A DNA stretch of 64,000 nt from Paludifilum halophilum (GTDB lineage: Bacteria; Bacillota; Bacilli; Thermoactinomycetales; DSM-45169). Shown piece by piece: positions 8,629 to 17,343 of this stretch (its first letter is position 1; every line of letters starts with the position of its first letter). The notes beneath the pieces are model-generated. The model was given only the letters and a program-made list of their open reading frames with translations. It did not search any database and was not told where the DNA came from. The position numbers were made by a program, and so were the translations under genes. The stretch spans positions 206,620 to 270,619 of the forward strand of contig NZ_NOWF01000007.1 of NCBI RefSeq assembly GCF_002245355.1, written 5' to 3'.

Positions 8629-9660
8629 ATGGGTAAACGAACGATCAGTACGGTCCTCATATTCACTTTTCTGTCGATCACCCTGGTCGGCCCGGCCGCG
8701 GCACACGGAAAAACATCCGATACAAGTCCACCGGAGGCCCGGCGTCAGTTCCTTCTGGAAAAAATGGAAACATTGACGGGAATTCCCTGGTATCTTCTCG
8801 CGGCGATGGATCAATATGAACGGAATGTCCAACGAAGCCGACCGGACTTGAAAGAAAAAAAAGGTTTGATCGCAATCACGGTTCCTTCCCGTCTCTGGAC
8901 AGGCGTGACCAATCCGGATCCGGAAGACACGATACCGGAATCGATTCTCTTTTTCGGCGGGATCGGCCGGGACGGCAACCGCGACGGAAAGGCGGACCCG
9001 AATAATGAACTGGATGTGCTTTATACCGTTACCCGTTTTCTGTCCCGTTATGGCCATACCTGGGACGATCTCCGGGAAGGCTTATGGAATTACTACCAAC
9101 ACCCGACTCCTATCGACATCATTACCCATATCGCCGAAGTCTACAAACATTACGGCACAACACAATTGGACGGAAATCATTTTCTGATGCCCCTCCGCTA
9201 CAACTACACTTACCATAACACATGGGGTGATCGGAGAGGCTACGGCGGTCTACGCATCCACGAAGGTACGGATGTTTTTGCCGATTACGGCACCCCGGTG
9301 CTCAGCACCTGTTACGGATACGTGGAACTGCGGGGATGGAACCGTTTCGGCGGCTGGCGAATCGGGATTCGGGACCTGAAAAACAACTATCATTATTTCG
9401 CTCATCTCAGTCGCTTTAATAAAGATGTGAAAAAGGGGGATGTCGTGGCACCCGGAGAAATCATCGGATATGTCGGGTCCTCGGGATACGGTCCCCCCGG
9501 CACCTCCGGCAAGTTCCCCCCGCATCTCCATTACGGGATGTATAAGTTTAACGGAAAAAACACCTTCTCTTTCGATCCTTACCCCTATTTAAAAGCCTGG
9601 GAACGAGCCACTGCCAAAAAACAGCGGGATGCAAAGAAGAAAGAGAAAAAAAGGAGATGA
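8629..9660 (+). CDS. lytH: LytH/YunA-type M23 peptidase
   Basis: 343 residues with a cleavable signal peptide (about residues 1-25, ending near GPAAAHG). The C-terminal half is a LytM/M23 zinc peptidase: HEGTDVFADYGTPVLS carries the first zinc ligands (HxxxD), and HLHYGMY supplies the HxH motif. The N-terminal half (residues 35-160) is the YunA-specific region with GIPWYLLAAMDQYERNVQ. B. subtilis LytH is an L-Ala-D-Glu endopeptidase made in the mother cell late in sporulation that trims the spore cortex. Neighbourhood with lipA agrees with the B. subtilis order, with the nhaC-like gene inserted between them. Highly basic Lys/Arg tail. Confidence 0.9.
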   Translation: MGKRTISTVLIFTFLSITLVGPAAAHGKTSDTSPPEARRQFLLEKMETLTGIPWYLLAAMDQYERNVQRSRPDLKEKKGLIAITVPSRLWTGVTNPDPEDTIPESILFFGGIGRDGNRDGKADPNNELDVLYTVTRFLSRYGHTWDDLREGLWNYYQHPTPIDIITHIAEVYKHYGTTQLDGNHFLMPLRYNYTYHNTWGDRRGYGGLRIHEGTDVFADYGTPVLSTCYGYVELRGWNRFGGWRIGIRDLKNNYHYFAHLSRFNKDVKKGDVVAPGEIIGYVGSSGYGPPGTSGKFPPHLHYGMYKFNGKNTFSFDPYPYLKAWERATAKKQRDAKKKEKKRR

Positions 9661-9668
9661 ATTCAACA

Positions 9669-9710
9669 TAATCAATCCCCGGCTGTTTGCTGAGAGGCCG
9701 GGGATGATTC
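9669..9710. terminator. Hairpin between convergent lytH and the XRE-cupin gene
   Basis: Arms ATCAATCCCCGGC / GCCGGGGATGAT around a 12-base loop, one bulged base. No T run on either side, so it is either a weak terminator or a transcript end stabiliser. Confidence 0.5.
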
Positions 9711-9777
9711 ATGAGACAGGCAAGCTACCCGCCCGAGGGTTATTTTTGGATCCCATCGAACGGCACCGTATTTCTTA

Positions 9778-10368
9778 TCATTGGAAGAATAATGAATGGT
9801 TCGTTCCCGGATTACTGTATGAAATGACAAAGTGTAAAGTGGTTAATGAAGAGGATGGATTCATGTACTTATGAGGACGATCCCCGTTAAAACGAATGGA
9901 ATCATGCTCATCCAGATGGTGAATATCTCCATCCACTTCAACCGCCAACTTTCCAGCCATGACGGTCACAAATTCCACCACGCCCGGAGGATGGGCCTCT
10001 GAGAAATACTCCCCCTGAGGCTGTATATATCCCCGATAGAGCTCAAAAGAGCCGAAGGTAAATAAAGGCTCAACGACAAACCTGTCATCTGAACTCGTCA
10101 GATTAATCCCTTCCTTGCTCCGAACGATGGAAACATCGGTTTCCACGGATAATAAAGCCGTTACCGGAATGGATAACCCATTTGCAATTTTCCAGATCAC
10201 AGATAGTGTAGGGTTGGCCTCCCCCCGTTCAATCTTCACCAAAGTTAACTTGCTGACCCCAATCTGTTTGGCTAATGCCTCCATGCTTAAACCTCTATTG
10301 ACACGGATTTGGCGCAGTTTTGCACCCACACGTTTTCCCACATTTTTTTCTTCCCAAGGGTTCTCCAT
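9778..10368 (-). CDS. XRE-family regulator with C-terminal cupin
   Basis: 196 residues from the Met before ENPWEE; an in-frame ATG eight codons earlier is possible but has a poorer ribosome site. Residues 10-65 form a Cro/C1-type helix-turn-helix (LRQIRVNRGLSMEALAKQIG, VSKLTLVKIERGEANPTL). Residues 105-185 are a cupin barrel (GEYFSEAHPPGVVEFVTVMA, DSIRFNGDRPHKYMN). Regulators of this kind commonly sit beside and control an amino-acid exporter. It is divergent from azlCD, which supports local control of branched-chain amino-acid export, perhaps with an amino acid bound in the cupin. Ligand identity cannot be read from sequence. Confidence 0.85.
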   Translation of the reverse strand: MENPWEEKNVGKRVGAKLRQIRVNRGLSMEALAKQIGVSKLTLVKIERGEANPTLSVIWKIANGLSIPVTALLSVETDVSIVRSKEGINLTSSDDRFVVEPLFTFGSFELYRGYIQPQGEYFSEAHPPGVVEFVTVMAGKLAVEVDGDIHHLDEHDSIRFNGDRPHKYMNPSSSLTTLHFVISYSNPGTNHSLFFQ

Positions 10369-10724
10369 GTTCACCTTTTCTTTTCCTCCCATCTTTAATC
10401 AAAAAGATCTGGTGTTTTTAAGTTGGTTAGTGTATTATAATTAATCAAAGATAAATTTTATTATACCATGAGAGGATTCGCAGGGTTTGATCAATTCCCT
10501 GTCATCTGAATGGATCAGTCATATGATTGATTCAGGAAAATGAACAACAAACATAGAACAAGCCCGAGAGGTATTGAACGCTACCATAAACCCTCACTTC
10601 CCCACCCCGTTTGAACACCAATGATAAACATTCAATCGAAATTCCATTACCGGGCTGAAAGCCCTGATGATCAAGTGGATGCGGAAACTCATCGATTCGC
10701 TTTTCAGAAAGTGAGGCACCGCTC
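10369..10724. promoter_or_regulatory. Divergent control region of the XRE-cupin gene and azlCD
   Basis: No gene is supported. 10420-10470 is AT-rich and contains TATAATTAATC and TTATTATACC, suitable for overlapping promoters on both strands; an operator for the divergent XRE protein is likely here by position. A short stem GGGCT-GAA-AGCCC sits at 10651-10663, just upstream of azlC. Confidence 0.4.
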
Positions 10725-11435
10725 ATGGAGTTGAAAACTCACGAAAACCCGCAAGCGAAAAAAACAGCGTTTCAACAAGGAATTTCGGCAGCTGTACCTA
10801 TTATGGCGGGCTATCTGCCGATTGCCATTACTTTTGGAGTCATTGCTCAGCAAACCGGCATTCCCCTGATCCATTCCGTGTTAATGTCCAGTCTGGTATT
10901 TGCAGGGGCCAGTCAATTCATGGCGGTTAATATGTTAGGGGCAGGAGCGGGGGGGTTGGAAATAATCCTTGCTACATTCGTCCTGAACTCCCGACATTTT
11001 GTCATGGGTTTGTCTCTTATGAACATCTTAAGAAAAGCTCCGACCCCTTGGAAAATAGCCTTGTCTTCCGGAATTACCGATGAAACTTTTGCCGTCACTT
11101 CCCTACAGAAAGAAAAAGCCAACCCTTTATTTGCCGCAGGGCTCATCCTGACCTCTTATGCAGCTTGGGTGTCTGGAACCCTAATAGGTGGACTTTTGTC
11201 AAACATGATTCCCCCGAGTATCAGTGCAAGCATGTCCATCTCTCTTTACGCGATGTTTATCGGATTGCTCGTCCCGGCTGTCCGGGAATCCTGGAAGTGG
11301 GGTCTGATCGCCTTGATCAGCATGGGATTGAATACTTGGTTTGACATGTTTCTCAGCAGCGGTTGGGCCATTGTTTTAGCCACTATAATGGGCGGGGGGA
11401 TAGGAGTCCCGATCGTTAGGAGGAAAAAGAAATGA
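10725..11435 (+). CDS. azlC: AzlC family branched-chain amino-acid exporter, large subunit
   Basis: 236 residues, about seven membrane segments. Signature regions of AzlC/YgaZ are present: GISAAVPIMAGYLPIAITFG near the N-terminus, SLVFAGASQFMAVNMLGAGA, and LNSRHFVMGLSL, followed by GITDETFAVT. With AzlD it exports branched-chain amino acids (shown for 4-azaleucine resistance in B. subtilis and for L-valine with YgaZH in E. coli). It overlaps azlD by four bases (ATGA), so the two are translationally coupled. Regulation by the divergent XRE-cupin protein is inferred from position. Confidence 0.9.
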   Translation: MELKTHENPQAKKTAFQQGISAAVPIMAGYLPIAITFGVIAQQTGIPLIHSVLMSSLVFAGASQFMAVNMLGAGAGGLEIILATFVLNSRHFVMGLSLMNILRKAPTPWKIALSSGITDETFAVTSLQKEKANPLFAAGLILTSYAAWVSGTLIGGLLSNMIPPSISASMSISLYAMFIGLLVPAVRESWKWGLIALISMGLNTWFDMFLSSGWAIVLATIMGGGIGVPIVRRKKK

Positions 11436-11740
11436 CCGGCCCTCTTCTTTGGATCATACTGGGTATGTCGTTGGTGACACTGGTTCCCCGCTGGTTACCT
11501 GTCTGGATTGTGGATCGATTCAGACCGCCCGAATGGGTTCATGATTGGCTGAATAACATCCCCTATGCAGCTTTGGGGGCCTTGATTTTCCCGGGAATTT
11601 TGTCCGTTGTAAAAGAAGAACCCTCGATCGGATTGATCGGGGGAATCGCAGCGGCAGGAATGGCATTTTTTCGATTTCACATTCTTTTTGTCATCTTCGG
11701 TGCCATTTTAACGGTTATCGTAGCTAAAGCCTTATTATAA
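11432..11740 (+). CDS. azlD: AzlD family exporter small subunit
   Basis: 102 residues, four hydrophobic segments, with the family pattern VTLVPRWLPV, PPEWVHDWLNNIPYAALGAL and IFPGIL. Partner of AzlC in the exporter. The ATG overlaps the azlC stop. Its last six bases overlap, tail to tail, the end of the minus-strand MetS-like microprotein gene, so no room is left for a separate terminator. Confidence 0.9.
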   Translation: MTGPLLWIILGMSLVTLVPRWLPVWIVDRFRPPEWVHDWLNNIPYAALGALIFPGILSVVKEEPSIGLIGGIAAAGMAFFRFHILFVIFGAILTVIVAKALL

Positions 11741-11842
11741 GTTGTTTCGGCTTCTCTTACCGGCATGCCAGAGAAAATACGCAAAACCGCCCCACAGGCC
11801 GACAGCACCGACCAAGAACATGACCCAAGCACTGGTACCCAT
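11735..11842 (-). CDS. MetS-like small subunit of an NSS transporter
   Basis: 35 residues: a single membrane segment (about residues 5-27) containing VMFLVGAVGLWGGFAYFLWH and a short basic tail. This fits the small-subunit family known from Corynebacterium MetP-MetS, where the tiny protein is needed for methionine/alanine uptake by the NSS transporter. The ribosome site AAGGAGGGG lies in the last codons of the upstream NSS gene and the ATG follows its stop by three bases, so it is translated from the same mRNA. It is nearly identical in its core to the second copy at 15141. Confidence 0.85.
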   Translation of the reverse strand: MGTSAWVMFLVGAVGLWGGFAYFLWHAGKRSRNNL

Positions 11843-11845
11843 GTT

Positions 11846-13357
11846 TTATGCCCCCTCCTTATGAGGATCCACCAACTCTTCGTTGGCTTTCCACCTTTTG
11901 TTCTGTAAAATAATCGCGAAAATCAGGAGAGCCAACAGGACGCACCAGCCCATGAGAATCAGACCGCTGTACGGAAAACCGCCGTAGGGAACTTGATAGT
12001 CCGTGATTATGTTGGCAGCCAACATCGCCGCCAGTGCAACGGGAGTAATCACTTTGAGGGAGGCTACCCACCATCCTCCAATCCGGACATCGGAAACTTG
12101 GTTGATGTGGTTTTGCAGGGTGTTGAGCCGATTGGCAAACCAACCCACAAACAGGGTCATGGCCACAGCACCGATCAACAATCCATAGGTATTGACGAAA
12201 TGGTCGATCAGGTCGAGATAGTTGATCCCGCCCTTGGTTGCGTAAAGCAAACTGACCAAAGCGGAGCCTCCGATGACAGCGTTAACGGCAAACTTCCGGC
12301 TGATATCGAATTTATCCCGGATGGCGGCGATCCCGGGTTCCAACAGGGATACGATCGAAGTGAGACCCGAAAAGACGAGTGACCCGAAAAAGAGGAAACC
12401 GAACAACGAGTTCAACCCGGGGAACTGGTTGATAATCTCGGGAAAAACAACGAAGGCCAAACCGATGCCGCCGGCCACCACTTCGTTGACACCTGTCCCG
12501 GACTGGGCGGCCAGATAACCCAAAGCCCCGAAGATCCCCAAGGCGACCATAAACTCAAAACCGGAATTCCCCAAGGCAGCGATCAGACCGCTGTTCGACA
12601 GGTCCGAATTTTTAGGCAGATAACTGGCATAGGTCATCATCGTGGCAAAGCCGATACTGAGGGAGAAGAACACCTGCCCGTAAGCGGCGATCCACACCTG
12701 ATAGTCGGCAAGAGCGCTGAAATCCGGAGTCAACAACACATTGAGTCCATCAACCGCTCCCTCCAATGTGAGACCACGAATCGTAATCAGAATGATCATC
12801 ACGATCAACACAGGGATCAGAATCCGGTTCAACCGCTCGATGCCGCCGTGCGCTCCGCGACGCATCACCAAGTAGATGAACCCCCACAATATCGCTAGGG
12901 GGAGGACCACTTTCCATTGAAGACCTCCGAAATTCCAGAATGTATCGGTCACACCCAGATACTGATGATTGAAAAATCCTTCCGTATTTTCTCCCCACTG
13001 TGTTCCGATCGAAAAATAAGTATAGCTGAAAGCCCAAGCCAAAATCACGATGTAGTAGGTGGAGATGAGAAAGGCCAACATGGCTTGCCACCATCCCAGC
13101 CATTCCCACTTCTGAGACATCCGACGGTAGGATAGAGGCCCGGAACCCCGGTAACGATGCCCCATCGAATACTCCAGCAACAAAATGGGAACACCCGCTG
13201 TCAGCAGAGCAAAAAAATACGGGATGAGAAAAGCTCCGCCACCGTTTTCGTAGGCCACATAGGGATATCTCCAAATATTCCCCAGACCGACAGCGGAACC
13301 GGCGGCGGCCAAAACAAAACCGGCTCTTGTCGCCCACTGCTCTCTCACTTGTGCCAT
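11846..13357 (-). CDS. NSS-family sodium:amino-acid symporter (copy 1)
   Basis: 503 residues with the LeuT fold. The N-terminal signature is complete: REQWATRAGFVLAAAGSAVG followed by LGNIWRYPYVAYENGGGAFL, with the unwound TM1 (substrate and Na+ site). Length and the extra C-terminal segment resemble the 12-TM MetP/YocR branch. Likely substrate: neutral amino acids such as Met or Ala, inferred from the MetS-like subunit encoded immediately downstream. Start ATG follows AAGGGGG. The gene is about as similar to copy 2 as close paralogues are, with the same gene block order of motifs throughout, so the pair arose by duplication. Confidence 0.93.
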   Translation of the reverse strand: MAQVREQWATRAGFVLAAAGSAVGLGNIWRYPYVAYENGGGAFLIPYFFALLTAGVPILLLEYSMGHRYRGSGPLSYRRMSQKWEWLGWWQAMLAFLISTYYIVILAWAFSYTYFSIGTQWGENTEGFFNHQYLGVTDTFWNFGGLQWKVVLPLAILWGFIYLVMRRGAHGGIERLNRILIPVLIVMIILITIRGLTLEGAVDGLNVLLTPDFSALADYQVWIAAYGQVFFSLSIGFATMMTYASYLPKNSDLSNSGLIAALGNSGFEFMVALGIFGALGYLAAQSGTGVNEVVAGGIGLAFVVFPEIINQFPGLNSLFGFLFFGSLVFSGLTSIVSLLEPGIAAIRDKFDISRKFAVNAVIGGSALVSLLYATKGGINYLDLIDHFVNTYGLLIGAVAMTLFVGWFANRLNTLQNHINQVSDVRIGGWWVASLKVITPVALAAMLAANIITDYQVPYGGFPYSGLILMGWCVLLALLIFAIILQNKRWKANEELVDPHKEGA

Positions 13358-13471
13358 GATTTTCAGTTACCCCCTTGAGAAAAATGGGATGAATCATGTT
13401 CTTTAGGTATATTCGACGTTTTCGGAATTAACCCTTTAGTGCAAAATATCCGTAAATAGTAAAAACTGTTC

Positions 13472-13502
13472 CCCGCCGGGCACAAACCCGGCGGGAAAAA
13501 GT
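13472..13502 (-). terminator. Hairpin terminator after NSS copy 2
   Basis: Read on the minus strand: CCCGCCGGG-TTTGTG-CCCGGCGGG, then GAACAGTTTTT. It begins a few bases after the stop at 13505. Confidence 0.75.
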
Positions 13503-13504
13503 CT

Positions 13505-15013
13505 TTAACCGGTTTTCTTAACTGTCATACTCTCCTCCCTGCTGTGCCACGACACGTTTTGCAAAATGAAGCCGGCAGTAAGAAGAACCAATGTGAGGCC
13601 CCATCCCATCACAATGAGACCGGTCAGCGGATAATCCTCATAAGGAGCCGCCAGCTCTTCCCTAACGTTCAGCACAGTCATGGAAATCAGAGCGATGGGG
13701 GTGATCACCCGGAGAGAAAAGCTCCACCAGGAGCCGATCCGGATATCCGATACCCCGTTAATATGGGACTGCAAATCAGACAGCCGTTTGACGAACCAGC
13801 CGACCAGCAACACTTCCGCCAAACCGGCGAGCAGCAGACCGTAAGCATTGATAAAATGATCAATGGTATCCAAATAGTAAATCCCGCCCTTGGTCGCGTA
13901 AAGAAGGCTGAGTGAGGCGGCAACCCCACAAACCCAGTTGACGGACCGGACCCGGGAAAGTCCCAGTTTGTCTCGAAGACTGGCGATGCCCGTCTCCAAT
14001 AGAGAGATGGCTGATGTGATTCCGGCAAACATCAACGTGCCAAAGAAGAGAGCACCGAACAAAGAGTTGAACCCCGGAAATTCATTGAATATTTGGGGGA
14101 GGACGATGAAAGCGAGACCGATCCCGCTCGCCACCACTTCATCCACCCCGACTCCCTGCTTTACCGCCAGGAAGCCCAGAGCACCAAAGATACCCAATGA
14201 AGCCATAAACTCAAACCCGGCATTGCCCAAACCGGCGATCAGGCTGCCATTAGCCAAATCGGACCGGGGTGCCAAATAGCTGGAATAAGTGATCATAATG
14301 GCAAACCCGATACTTAAGGAGAAGAAGACTTGACCGTAAGCGGCGATCCATACCTCGGGATCGGCGAGGGCACCGAAATCCGGTGTCAAAAGGACATTGA
14401 GCCCTTCTGTGGCTCCAGGCAGTGTCACCCCGCGAATGGTAATCAGAATCATGATAACGACCAAAATCGGCAGTAATACTTTGCTGATCGCTTCAATCCC
14501 TTTTTTGGCCCCCCGTCGCAAAATCGCGTAGACAAAAATCCACACCAAGGCCAACGGGAGAAGAACTTTCCATTGTAGACCCCCGAAATTCCAAAAGCGA
14601 TCGCTGGTTCCCAGGTAGGACTCATAGAAGAAAGCTTCGGTATTCCCGCCCCATTGGGCTCCCAGGGAAAAGTAGGTATAACTGAGAGACCAGGCGATAA
14701 TCACCATGTAGTAGCTGACGATCACAAAAGAGACAATCGCCTGCCACCAGCCAACCCATTCCCATTTTTTCGACATGCGCCGGTAAGATAAGGGGGCCGA
14801 CCCCCGATATTTATGCCCCAAGGCATACTCCAAAAGCAAAATCGGAATCCCCGCCGTTAACAAGGCGATAAAATAGGGAAGCAGAAATGCCCCGCCTCCG
14901 TTTTCATAAGCCACATAGGGATACCGCCAAATATTGCCCAGACCGACGGCGGAACCGACAGCGGCTACAATAAAGCCCGCTCGCGATCCCCATTGTTCCT
15001 TTGATGATTTCAT
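13505..15013 (-). CDS. NSS-family sodium:amino-acid symporter (copy 2)
   Basis: 502 residues from the ATG preceded by AGGAGGT (an in-frame ATG 11 codons upstream lacks a ribosome site). Motifs match copy 1: KEQWGSRAGFIVAAVGSAVG, LGNIWRYPYVAYENGGGAFL, and AAYGQVFFSLSIGFAIMITY in TM6. A sodium-coupled importer for amino acids in the cytoplasmic membrane. Its MetS-like microprotein lies upstream, not downstream as in copy 1. The 150 bp between the two NSS genes contains a terminator, so the copies are separate transcription units. Confidence 0.93.
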   Translation of the reverse strand: MKSSKEQWGSRAGFIVAAVGSAVGLGNIWRYPYVAYENGGGAFLLPYFIALLTAGIPILLLEYALGHKYRGSAPLSYRRMSKKWEWVGWWQAIVSFVIVSYYMVIIAWSLSYTYFSLGAQWGGNTEAFFYESYLGTSDRFWNFGGLQWKVLLPLALVWIFVYAILRRGAKKGIEAISKVLLPILVVIMILITIRGVTLPGATEGLNVLLTPDFGALADPEVWIAAYGQVFFSLSIGFAIMITYSSYLAPRSDLANGSLIAGLGNAGFEFMASLGIFGALGFLAVKQGVGVDEVVASGIGLAFIVLPQIFNEFPGFNSLFGALFFGTLMFAGITSAISLLETGIASLRDKLGLSRVRSVNWVCGVAASLSLLYATKGGIYYLDTIDHFINAYGLLLAGLAEVLLVGWFVKRLSDLQSHINGVSDIRIGSWWSFSLRVITPIALISMTVLNVREELAAPYEDYPLTGLIVMGWGLTLVLLTAGFILQNVSWHSREESMTVKKTG

Positions 15014-15140
15014 GATATTTGCTACCTCCTGACTGTGAACGGCCATTGCATGAATAAGGCAAACGTATTTCTTTTTTTATTCTGAAAAAAGCGGGTGATA
15101 ACGATTGGATCCCACTTCCAAGGCCGGAAGCGACAAAAAA

Positions 15141-15254
15141 TCAGACGTTTTGTTTCTGTTGGCCGCATTTATAAGCATGCCAAAGAAAATAAGCAAACCC
15201 GCCCCACAGGCCAACGGCCCCGATTAATAACATCACCACGGCGGATGTGTTCAT
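15141..15254 (-). CDS. MetS-like small subunit of an NSS transporter (upstream copy)
   Basis: 37 residues, one membrane helix with VVMLLIGAVGLWGGFAYFLW, then HAYKCGQQKQNV. The stretch IGAVGLWGGFAYFLWHA is shared almost exactly with the copy at 11735. The ATG follows AGAGGGGGGG by six bases. It precedes NSS copy 2 by 127 bases on the same strand, so it is first in that operon. The Cys in the tail is not present in the other copy. Confidence 0.85.
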   Translation of the reverse strand: MNTSAVVMLLIGAVGLWGGFAYFLWHAYKCGQQKQNV

Positions 15255-15448
15255 GATAACCCCCCCTCTTTTGTATGAATTGGTTGAATTTTTAATGTAA
15301 ATAAGGTTTACCAGCTCCTAAACAGCTTATTTTCATGAAATTCTAACCCAAAGAAGAGCGAATGTCCATGCTCTGCGAACAATTTTTTTAAGAAAAGATA
15401 CAGGATATAAATCCATTAAATGGATAAAGGAGAACGAAAATACCAACA

Positions 15449-15484
15449 AGCGCGGCCCTTCAACGCCGTCAGCCGCGCTTGCAG
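15449..15484 (-). terminator. Hairpin after the glutaredoxin-like gene
   Basis: Arms CAAGCGCGGC / GCCGCGCTTG around CCTTCAACGCCGTCA, 20 bases past the stop at 15505 on the minus strand, followed there by TTGGTATTTTCG. The 190 bases between this and the MetS-like gene contain nothing else that can be supported. Confidence 0.6.
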
Positions 15485-15504
15485 GTGAATGTCACCATAT
15501 CGAG

Positions 15505-15741
15505 TTATCCTTCTTCCTTCCCCAGCAACTGCAAGATCTTCGCCGGTTGCAACCCCTGAATCGGCTGACCGCCAACCACCGTCACCGGAACCCCCAAAAA
15601 ACCCATCTCCTGCACTTGCTCCAAGTATTCGGGATGGGTGGAACAATCCCTCACCTCAAAAGGGATCTCATGATCCTTTAGGAATCTTTTAACCAGGTTG
15701 CATTCCAGGCAATGAAGCTTGGAATAAACGACCACGTCCAC
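15505..15741 (-). CDS. Glutaredoxin-like (NrdH/YruB-type) small thiol protein
   Basis: 78 residues from GTG 15741, chosen because AAAGGAGGT lies seven bases upstream; the frame runs further upstream only into transposase remnant. VVYSKLHCLECNLVKRFLKD has the CxxC redox motif (CLEC) after the first beta strand, GVPVTVVGGQPIQGLQP is the cis-Pro/GG substrate region, as in NrdH and the YruB-like glutaredoxins. Acts in the cytoplasm on disulfides; the electron donor is unknown. The first Cys is preceded by His, where NrdH often has Cys-Met/Val-Gln. Located directly downstream of a tnpB relic. Confidence 0.85.
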   Translation of the reverse strand: MDVVVYSKLHCLECNLVKRFLKDHEIPFEVRDCSTHPEYLEQVQEMGFLGVPVTVVGGQPIQGLQPAKILQLLGKEEG

Positions 15742-15828
15742 CGGAATGACCTCCTTTCCCGTTTTCATGGTAACATAGATCGGGAGAAGAGCTGACTGCA
15801 ACCCCTTTTCCGTGAACCTCTCGCCATT

Positions 15829-16003
15829 GAAAGGGCGAGCTTCTCGTTTCATCGAGCCGACTCCTGCCGCACTCTCCACGAAGGCCAGTTCCTGGCCTGA
15901 TTGAGTTTGAAGAGGCTTTTTGTCTTGCGAGTTGCAGAATGTTGATGGCCGCATTGACATCCCGATCCTGTTCATAGCCACAAAAAGGGCAACGATGGAC
16001 CCG
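15829..16003 (-). pseudogene. Remnant of an IS200/IS605-type tnpB
   Basis: Only the 3' part is left. HRCPFCGYEQDRDVNAAINI is the second half of the TnpB zinc finger followed by the RuvC-III motif (DxDxNAAxNI). The frame then slips: GSMKREARPF, in another frame at 15829-15855, corresponds to the usual C-terminal end of these proteins (EAGSPMK..A). The first half of the zinc finger and the whole upstream nuclease are missing; a palindromic repeat (16005-16095) takes their place. Not a functional nuclease. Confidence 0.75.
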
Positions 16004-16004
16004 T

Positions 16005-16096
16005 TCGGGATCGGGGTGGGGTTCAACACTCCGTTTCCTGTAAGGCACTCCGTGTGGAACTCCCAAACAGGGCTTTGTCACAACGCTTCTAATCAT
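16005..16096. repeat. Palindromic repeat, copy C, at the truncated end of the tnpB relic
   Basis: Contains GGGTTCAACACTCCGTTTCC and, further on, GCACTCCGTGTGGAAC: an inverted pair (GTTCAACAC / GTGTGGAAC) that matches the central hairpin of the repeat at 25995-26126. It ends in GTCACAACGCTTCTAA, which matches the right end ATCACAAGGCTTCTAA of that copy. Probably an IS end or a non-autonomous derivative. Confidence 0.6.
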
Positions 16097-17055
16097 GAAT
16101 TCATTCGTTGTTTCGTAAGGTAATGCTCGATACCCATCGCGCTGACACGACAGTCCAAATCGAGCGTCTCAAACACCGGATGATCCCCGGGTATGCCATG
16201 ATCCGAAAGATATTGATGATAGCGCTCTTTCAGACGCCATTCGATCCCCTTGGCTCCTTCTCCGCCTTCTATCGCCTCCTCACCGTCCCGGAGAAAACGG
16301 GAAAGCTCTTGAAGGACTCGATTGTACACTTCCTTTGCCCCGACAGCCATCCCGAAATGGCCGAAATAGATCCGTTCCGCACCTGTGGACCGCAAGCGTT
16401 CGATCGAGGAGCGCATCAACTCCGGATCGAATTGATTGGGAGAAGTGGAAGGAAGATAGAGGTTCAACCCCCATTTTTCAACCTGGGGGTATCGAATGCC
16501 TACGGTATCCCCTGTAAACACCCCGTTGCTGACAGGATCAAAAATGCTGAGATGATGGGCCGCATGGCCGGGAGTGTCCATGAAAGTCAAGGTTCGTTCG
16601 GAACCGATCGCCAGGGTTTCGCCCTCTCCCTTGACCAGAATGCGGTCCTCCGGCACGGGCAGAACAGGATCGAATAAGTCGTCAAAGGATGAACCGTATA
16701 CCGCCCGCGCTCCCCGGATCAACCGGGACGGGTCAGCCAGATGACGCGCTCCTCTGGGATGCACAATGACACGGGCCCGGGGACAATGCTTTAACAACAG
16801 CCCCACACCTCCGGCATGATCCAGATGGATATGGGTAACGATAATGTTCCGGATCTCCTCCGGACTTCGGCCCAGCTCTTCCAATCCCTTGAGTATATAG
16901 GATACGGATTGGCTCGTTGAAGTCTCCACCAGGGTCAACTCTTCCTCTTCCAGGACATAGATTCCGGTTCGATCCGGTACATTCAAATCATAACCATCGA
17001 TCAGCCGAATCCCGTAACCCAAATCCTCCAGACGGTTCTCTCGCAAAAAATTCAT
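16093..17055 (-). CDS. MBL-fold metallo-hydrolase
   Basis: 320 residues. The metal motif IVTHIHLDHAGG (HxHxDH) is at about residues 70-80. FMDTPGHAAHHLS and NGVFTGDTVG give the further His and Asp ligands. The C-terminal 90 residues form a helical extension (PEEIR... and YHQYLSDHG). The family splits thioesters, lactones or similar bonds using two metal ions; this branch (ROCK/YqgX-like soluble hydrolases) has no assigned substrate. Its 3' end overlaps the first codons of the tnpB relic frame, so the repeat inserted right behind it without harming the gene. Confidence 0.85.
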   Translation of the reverse strand: MNFLRENRLEDLGYGIRLIDGYDLNVPDRTGIYVLEEEELTLVETSTSQSVSYILKGLEELGRSPEEIRNIIVTHIHLDHAGGVGLLLKHCPRARVIVHPRGARHLADPSRLIRGARAVYGSSFDDLFDPVLPVPEDRILVKGEGETLAIGSERTLTFMDTPGHAAHHLSIFDPVSNGVFTGDTVGIRYPQVEKWGLNLYLPSTSPNQFDPELMRSSIERLRSTGAERIYFGHFGMAVGAKEVYNRVLQELSRFLRDGEEAIEGGEGAKGIEWRLKERYHQYLSDHGIPGDHPVFETLDLDCRVSAMGIEHYLTKQRMNS

Positions 17056-17273
17056 CCTCCCTTTTTTCCCAATCTTTCTTTTTCTCTTATTTTACCCCAG
17101 AGGGTCGATTCTCTGAAACCCCGCCTCGATCCTATCCGGTCTCCCTTTCGGGCAACTGGGTCCCGCTTGGATCACCTGCCGATGCGGATCAAGCCGCCCT
17201 CCTGCCCCTTGTGAGAAAGTCGATCGTATTTTTGGTTTTTCACAGAGGAATCGGCCGTTCGGATTCTCCCCCC

Positions 17274-17318
17274 TTGCAACGTTTTTGTCATAAAGCTATC
17301 ATAATGAAAGCGCTTAAC
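17274..17318 (+). promoter_or_regulatory. Probable promoter with a cre-like CcpA site before the DASS transporter gene
   Basis: TTGCAA at 17274-17279 and TATCAT at 17297-17302 are 17 bases apart. TGAAAGCGCTTAAC at 17305-17318 agrees with the cre consensus (TGAAARCGYTWWCA) in 12 of 14 positions and covers the expected start point, as expected for catabolite repression of a dicarboxylate transporter. Confidence 0.5.
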
Positions 17319-17343
17319 AATGGATAAGGAGGGCGGTTGACAG

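Noticed and set aside
15742..16029. A 174-residue glutaredoxin with an N-terminal extension
   Set aside because: The extension is translated tnpB relic; GTG 15741 has a clear ribosome site.
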